A DNA stretch of 38,233 nt. Origin: an uncultured Muribaculaceae bacterium (lineage in GTDB: Bacteria; Bacteroidota; Bacteroidia; Bacteroidales; Muribaculaceae). The notes under the pieces were generated by a model. That model ran no database searches and had not been told where the DNA came from. It saw only the letters and a list, made by a program, of their open reading frames with translations. The stretch lies in contig CAMXAZ010000025.1 of NCBI GenBank assembly GCA_947179295.1, positions 1 to 38,233 of the forward strand. The letters are read 5' to 3'. Made by a program: the position numbers and the translations under genes. Below, in pieces: positions 34,194 to 38,233 of the stretch (its first letter is position 1; each line of letters opens with the position of its first letter).

Positions 34194-35474
34194 TTACTCC
34201 TCCTTTCCAGCTGCTATGGTTTCTGATTTTTTGTCGGTGGTTTCGTTTTTGTCTTTTTCATCCGGCGGAACGGCCACGGGATTTACTTTGGTGTTGTGGG
34301 AGAGTTTGTGATAGCCTTCCACCACTATTTTCTCACCCTTGGCCAGGCCGCGTTCCACTATGGTGTTGTTGCCCACTTCCGGACCGGTCTCGATGAAGCG
34401 TTTCTCGGCTACACTGTCGGGGCGGACCACATATACATAAGCTCCGCCTTTCTCGATGATGAGGGCTTTGGATGGGATTTCGATCGCTTCCTCACGCACG
34501 TCGAGGAGAACACGCACTTTGGTGAATTCGCCCGGCAGGAGGCTGTGGTCGGGGTTGGGCATCTCGGCGCGGACGGAGAAGGTGCCGGTCTTGGGGTCGA
34601 CCTGCGGATCGGCGAAATCCACGAGTCCTTTGTGGGGATATTCCGAGCCGTCGGCAAGGGTGATGGTCACGAAGGAGTTCCATTTGCGGGTGGAGTCGGA
34701 GACTCCGAGATTTACGTTGCGGTCTTTGCTGCGGAGATAGTCGAGCGCGGTCATGGAGAAGTCTACTCTGACGGTGTCGCTCTTGACCACTGTGGCCAGA
34801 AGTGATTTGCCTCCTGAGGGACCGACCCAGGTGCCGATGTCGGCCACACGTTCAGAGATGTAGCCTGAGATGGGCGACGACACGCGGGTGTAGCCCAAGG
34901 TCAGTTCTGCCTGGGTGAGGTCGGCCTCGCTGACGGTGACTTCGGCGTTGGCGCTTTCATAGGCGGCTGTGGCGTTGTCGAGGTCGAGCTGTGAAGCGGC
35001 GTTCTGGGCGTAGAGCGGTTTGATTCGCTCGTAGTCGCGTTTGGCTTTCTGGGCCTGCGCGCGGGCTTTGTTGAGCTGCGCGCGGGCTTTGTTGGCATTG
35101 GCCCGGTAGAGACGCGGGTCGATGATGAACAGTGTCTGTCCTTTTTCTATATAGGAGCCTTCTTTGAAGAGCATGCTTTCGAGGTAGCCTTCCACACGGG
35201 CGTGGATCTCGACGAACTGCTGGGCGCGGATGCGGCCTACGTATTCGCCGTAGATATTCACGTTGCCGGTCTTGACAGTCTCAACTTCAACTATGGGCAG
35301 AGGCGATGCCTGATGCTTCGGGCGCATGAGGAAGTAGAGTCCTGCGGCTATGATGAGGACTGCCAGGGCTATGACCAGCCAGGCTTTCTTGCTGTGGGGG
35401 CTATGTCTTTTGGCTGATTTGAATCCTGAGTTTACTTTCGAACCGATTGATTCGCCGATGTGATGGAGATTCAT
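34194..35474 (-). CDS. RND efflux periplasmic adaptor (MFP) subunit
   Basis: This 426-residue adaptor has an N-terminal basic stretch, one TM segment at about residues 31-50, then lipoyl-like and coiled-coil regions (Q-L-N-K-A-R-A-Q-A-Q-K-A-K-R-D-Y) and beta-barrel and membrane-proximal domains. It lacks a lipobox, so it is membrane-anchored and not a lipoprotein, which is a minor departure from many AcrA homologues. The tail is charged (K-D-K-N-E-T-T-D-K-K). It is the first gene of the operon. The promoter is not obvious. Confidence 0.92.
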   Translation of the reverse strand: MNLHHIGESIGSKVNSGFKSAKRHSPHSKKAWLVIALAVLIIAAGLYFLMRPKHQASPLPIVEVETVKTGNVNIYGEYVGRIRAQQFVEIHARVEGYLESMLFKEGSYIEKGQTLFIIDPRLYRANANKARAQLNKARAQAQKAKRDYERIKPLYAQNAASQLDLDNATAAYESANAEVTVSEADLTQAELTLGYTRVSSPISGYISERVADIGTWVGPSGGKSLLATVVKSDTVRVDFSMTALDYLRSKDRNVNLGVSDSTRKWNSFVTITLADGSEYPHKGLVDFADPQVDPKTGTFSVRAEMPNPDHSLLPGEFTKVRVLLDVREEAIEIPSKALIIEKGGAYVYVVRPDSVAEKRFIETGPEVGNNTIVERGLAKGEKIVVEGYHKLSHNTKVNPVAVPPDEKDKNETTDKKSETIAAGKEE

Positions 35475-35644
35475 TTTACCTACTCTGTGTTGAATTAAAA
35501 TTGCACTGGATGAAAACTAAAACAATGTATTAACATTCGCATCTTAAAAAAAGTTCGAAATGTTAAAAGATCAGAGCCCGTGATTTTTCGTATCGGGCTG
35601 ATGTTAGTAAAATTAGTCAATCTCCGGCAGACGGCAAACAGAGT

Positions 35645-35678
35645 GTTAATAGACGGCATGAATATGTTAATGGACGGC
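35645..35678. repeat. Paired 13-nt direct repeats, possible operator
   Basis: gttaatagacggc and gttaatggacggc start 21 bp apart, about two helical turns, which suits a regulator dimer or two adjacent protein sites. The region lies between the divergent efflux and serine genes. A link to either is inferred. Confidence 0.45.
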
Positions 35679-35791
35679 GTCAGGCGTTGTCGGATTGCAG
35701 CCGGAGCCGCGTGAATTTCTGTTAAATCAGACGTGAGCAGCGAAAAATAGTGTAATTACGGAAAAATTTCTATATTTTCATGCTCTTAATG

Positions 35792-35821
35792 TTTGGAGGA
35801 TTGAAAAATTCACTATATTTG
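35792..35821 (+). promoter_or_regulatory. Promoter of serC-serA
   Basis: A TTTG at 35792-35795 and a TATATTTG at 35814-35821 are 18 nt apart. The leader would be about 75 nt. Confidence 0.65.
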
Positions 35822-35902
35822 CGGGGTCTAAGATTGTGAACGCGCAGCATAGACACCACCAATCACGCCAACTTTCATTTAATCCCCCCACTTTTTTCAG
35901 TT

Positions 35903-36973
35903 ATGAAGAAGCATAATTTCTCCGCAGGCCCCTCTATTCTGAGTGAATACACTATCAAGAATACTGCCGATGCGATTCTCAACTTTGCCAACACCGGTCT
36001 TTCACTCCTTGAAGTGTCACATCGCGGCAAGGAATTCGTCGCTGTGATGGATGAAGCCCAGCAGCTTGTCAAGGAGCTCCTTGATGTTCCTGAAGGTTAT
36101 CATGTACTTTATCTCGGCGGTGGCGCCAGTCTGCAGTTCTGTATGGCTCCGTATAACTTCCTGCGCTCAAAGGCCGGCTATCTCGACACCGGCACATGGG
36201 CTGCCAATGCCATCAAAGAGGCCCGTCTTTTCGGCGAGGTAGAAGTGCTCGCTTCTTCAAAAGAGGCTAATTACACCTATTATCCCAAGGGCTATGAAGT
36301 GCCTGAGGATCTGGACTATTTCCATATCACTACAAACAACACCATCTATGGCACCGAACTGCGCACCGATCCCGATGTGAAAGTGCCTCTGATCGCCGAT
36401 ATGTCGTCGGATATTTTCTCTCGTCCGGTTGACGTGTCCAAATATGATCTCATCTATGCGGGCGCGCAGAAAAACCTCGGCCCGGCCGGTGCTACTCTCG
36501 TGATTGTCAAGGAAGACGCTCTCGGTAAGGTAGACCGTCAGATTCCTACCATGCTTGACTATCGCACCCATATCAAGAAGGGTTCGATGTTCAACACTCC
36601 TCCGGTGCTTCCCGTCTTCTCTTCGCTCCAGACTCTGCGCTACTACAAGGAACTCGGCGGCGTCAAGGAAATGGAAAAACGCGACCTTGCAAAGGCTGCG
36701 CTCCTTTATGACGCTATCGACTCAAGCAAGATGTTTGTCGGCACTGTGACAGATCCCGATTCGCGCTCGATCATGAACGTCACCTTCGTGATGACTCCCG
36801 AATATAAGGAACTCGAAAAAGATTTCGTTGACTTCTGCGCCGCACGTGGCATTGTCGGCATCAAGGGCCACCGCTCAGTCGGCGGATTCCGCGCTTCGCT
36901 CTACAATGCTCTTCCCATCGAAAGCGTGCAGGCTCTTGTCGACGCAATGAAAGAATTTGAAAAGTCTCACTGA
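35903..36973 (+). CDS. serC: Phosphoserine aminotransferase
   Basis: This 356-residue class V aminotransferase has the start [10 protein letters not shown] and the PLP lysine K190 in [12 protein letters not shown]. The C-terminal [14 protein letters not shown] motif is diagnostic of SerC. It converts 3-phosphohydroxypyruvate and glutamate to phosphoserine, the second step of serine synthesis, and also acts in pyridoxal phosphate synthesis in many bacteria. serA follows after 20 nt. Confidence 0.96.
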   Translation: MKKHNFSAGPSILSEYTIKNTADAILNFANTGLSLLEVSHRGKEFVAVMDEAQQLVKELLDVPEGYHVLYLGGGASLQFCMAPYNFLRSKAGYLDTGTWAANAIKEARLFGEVEVLASSKEANYTYYPKGYEVPEDLDYFHITTNNTIYGTELRTDPDVKVPLIADMSSDIFSRPVDVSKYDLIYAGAQKNLGPAGATLVIVKEDALGKVDRQIPTMLDYRTHIKKGSMFNTPPVLPVFSSLQTLRYYKELGGVKEMEKRDLAKAALLYDAIDSSKMFVGTVTDPDSRSIMNVTFVMTPEYKELEKDFVDFCAARGIVGIKGHRSVGGFRASLYNALPIESVQALVDAMKEFEKSH

Positions 36974-36993
36974 TAATTCCCCTGTCTCAGACT

Positions 36994-37914
36994 ATGAAAG
37001 TTCTTATTGCAACTGAGAAGCCCTTTGCAGCAGTGGCTGTAGACGGCATGAGAAAAGTTATCGAAGAGGCCGGAGCAGAACTTGTGCTTCTTGAAAAATA
37101 TGCGTCAAAGCAGGAACTGCTTGACGCCGTGGCTACTGCCGAGGCTCTGATTATCCGCAGTGACAAGGTTGATGCTGAAGTGCTTGCTGCGGCTCCCGCT
37201 CTTAAAGTTGTGGTCCGTGCAGGCGCCGGTTATGACAATGTCGACCTTGAGGCGGCTACCGCCCGTGGCGTGTGTGTGCAGAATACCCCCGGCCAGAATT
37301 CCAATGCCGTGGCCGAACTCGTGTTCGGCATGGCTGTCATGATGAGTCGCAATATGTTCAACGGCACATCAGGCACTGAGCTTAAGGATAAGACTCTCGG
37401 TATCCAGGCCTTCGGCCAGGTAGGCCGCAATGTGGCCCGTATTGCCCGCGGATTCGAGATGAATGTCTCCGCTCTTGACCCGTATTGCCCTGACAATGTC
37501 ATGGAGGATGCCGGAGTGACTCCCGTCCACTCGGTAGAGGAACTCTATCGCCTGAACAAGGTGGTTTCGATTCATATCCCCGCTACTCCTGAGACCCGCA
37601 AGTCGATCGGCTATGATCTGATCGCGTCAATGCCTAAGGGTGGTCTTCTGATCAACACTGCCCGCAAGGAGGTGATCGATGAGGAAGGCCTTATCCGTGC
37701 TCTTGACGAACGTGCCGATCTCAAGTATGCCGCCGATGTGGCTCCAGAACGCGCTGCCGAGATCAAGGAGCGCTTTGGCGACCGAGTGTTCTTCACTCCG
37801 AAAAAAATGGGAGCGCAGACCTCAGAAGCCAATATTAACGCCGGTATTGCGGCCGCACGTCAGGTGATCAGTTTCCTGACCACCGGTGAAGAGCGTTTCC
37901 GCGTGAATAAATAA
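36994..37914 (+). CDS. serA: Short D-3-phosphoglycerate dehydrogenase
   Basis: This 306-residue D-2-hydroxyacid dehydrogenase has a Rossmann motif at about 139-144 (A-F-G-Q-V-G) and the catalytic arginine R224 in N-T-A-R-K-E-V-I. It lacks the C-terminal ACT domain, so serine feedback through that domain is absent. The position that holds the catalytic histidine in most family members (T-P-H) reads T-P-K at K270, followed by K-M-G-A-Q-T. It is the first enzyme of serine synthesis, and its pairing with serC supports the assignment. I recall similar short SerA proteins in Bacteroidales and Entamoeba with a Lys at this place. Confidence 0.92.
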   Translation: MKVLIATEKPFAAVAVDGMRKVIEEAGAELVLLEKYASKQELLDAVATAEALIIRSDKVDAEVLAAAPALKVVVRAGAGYDNVDLEAATARGVCVQNTPGQNSNAVAELVFGMAVMMSRNMFNGTSGTELKDKTLGIQAFGQVGRNVARIARGFEMNVSALDPYCPDNVMEDAGVTPVHSVEELYRLNKVVSIHIPATPETRKSIGYDLIASMPKGGLLINTARKEVIDEEGLIRALDERADLKYAADVAPERAAEIKERFGDRVFFTPKKMGAQTSEANINAGIAAARQVISFLTTGEERFRVNK

Positions 37915-37940
37915 GCACTCGATAAATAAAAATTAGAAAT

Positions 37941-37992
37941 CCCCTTGATGTGGTTTGCCATCCGGCAGGCTGCTTCAAGGGGGAATTTTTTT
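37941..37992 (+). terminator. Intrinsic terminator of serC-serA
   Basis: An 8-bp stem (ccccttga / tcaagggg, 37941-37948 with 37975-37982) is followed by a T7 run (37986-37992). An inner tgcc/ggca pairing fills the loop. It lies 26 nt after the serA stop codon. Confidence 0.85.
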
Positions 37993-38184
37993 GATATAGG
38001 AACTCATTTTTTTTAGATCGGTTCTTGATTTTTTTTGTGCTGAGCCGGATTCGCCGTGAGGTATTGTGGACATTACGGGGAGTGCCGTTTTGTCCCTTAT
38101 TATATATATTAATAGGTGTAAAACGGCTTTTGGAGGGGTGAAATGAATTTAAGTGTTAAAATTCTGTTAAAACACTGTGAAATA

Positions 38185-38216
38185 TTTGGAGGGAATTGGG
38201 GAAATGTCTACCTTTG
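38185..38216 (+). promoter_or_regulatory. Orphan promoter at right edge
   Basis: A TTTG at 38185-38188 and a TACCTTTG at 38209-38216 are 20 nt apart. The transcribed gene would lie beyond the window. Its nature is unknown. Confidence 0.55.
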
Positions 38217-38233
38217 CACTCGCTTTTGAGAAG

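Larger units (their letters stand above)
35475..35902. other. Divergent intergenic region between efflux operon and serC
   Basis: It contains the serC promoter, a weak 6-bp hairpin (agcccg/cgggct, 35575-35599) and two 13-nt direct repeats gttaat(a/g)gacggc at 35645-35657 and 35666-35678. No CAAAnnTA match for a minus-strand promoter was found. No gene is visible. Confidence 0.6.
37915..38233. other. Intergenic region after serA
   Basis: It contains the serA terminator, an AT-rich stretch near 38100-38190 and an orphan promoter at the right edge. No gene is visible. Confidence 0.6.

Noticed and set aside
35575-35599. Hairpin agcccg/cgggct as a terminator
   Set aside because: Only 6 bp with a 13-nt loop and no proper T-run after the stem, so support is weak.

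Overview
The window looks like chromosomal DNA of a gut Bacteroidales bacterium. By eye it is about 55-60 % G+C, which would fit Muribaculaceae, but this is an inference. The evidence is a SusC/SusD pair, many Bacteroidetes-type lipoproteins (BACON, DUF4302, DUF4450, SusC/D-associated zinc metallohydrolase), promoters of the Bacteroidetes form TTTG/TTG, about 20 nt, TAnnTTTG, and a short serC-serA pair.

Region 1 (1-8938, minus strand) is a polysaccharide-degradation operon with rhamnogalacturonan character. In transcription order it holds a clan GH-L-like lipoprotein, a DUF4450-type protein, a GH106-type alpha-L-rhamnosidase and the start of a GH105 unsaturated rhamnogalacturonyl hydrolase cut by the window edge. 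A CE12/GDSL acetylesterase at 19435-20283 fits the same pectin theme.

Region 2 (about 8978-9966) is the most unusual part. A MntA-HepT (MNT/HEPN) toxin-antitoxin pair sits between two direct copies of a composite element. Read on the minus strand, each copy is a 9-3-9 nt hairpin, then a C-rich 9-bp tandem repeat (G-tract repeat on the plus strand), then a promoter. The hairpins are both perfect although their sequences differ, through a compensatory change. One copy supplies the likely promoter of mntA-hepT and the other that of the region 1 operon.

Region 3 (10112-18869, minus) is a SusC-SusD-zinc metallohydrolase-DUF4302-BACON outer-membrane uptake locus with its own promoter and terminator. 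Its 3' half is visibly poorer in G+C than region 1. No ECF sigma/anti-sigma or hybrid two-component regulator is present, so control must come from elsewhere.

Region 4 (20461-28059, minus) is mostly housekeeping: uridine phosphorylase, DprA, an acyl-CoA thioesterase, a long-chain acyl-CoA synthetase, then a TPR protein, a PstS-like lipoprotein and a small membrane protein. Region 5 holds rarA (plus strand, possibly leaderless) convergent with a tripartite RND efflux operon (MFP-RND-OMF, minus). Region 6 (35903-37914, plus) is serC-serA, ending at a clear terminator. An orphan promoter at the right edge points to a gene beyond the window.
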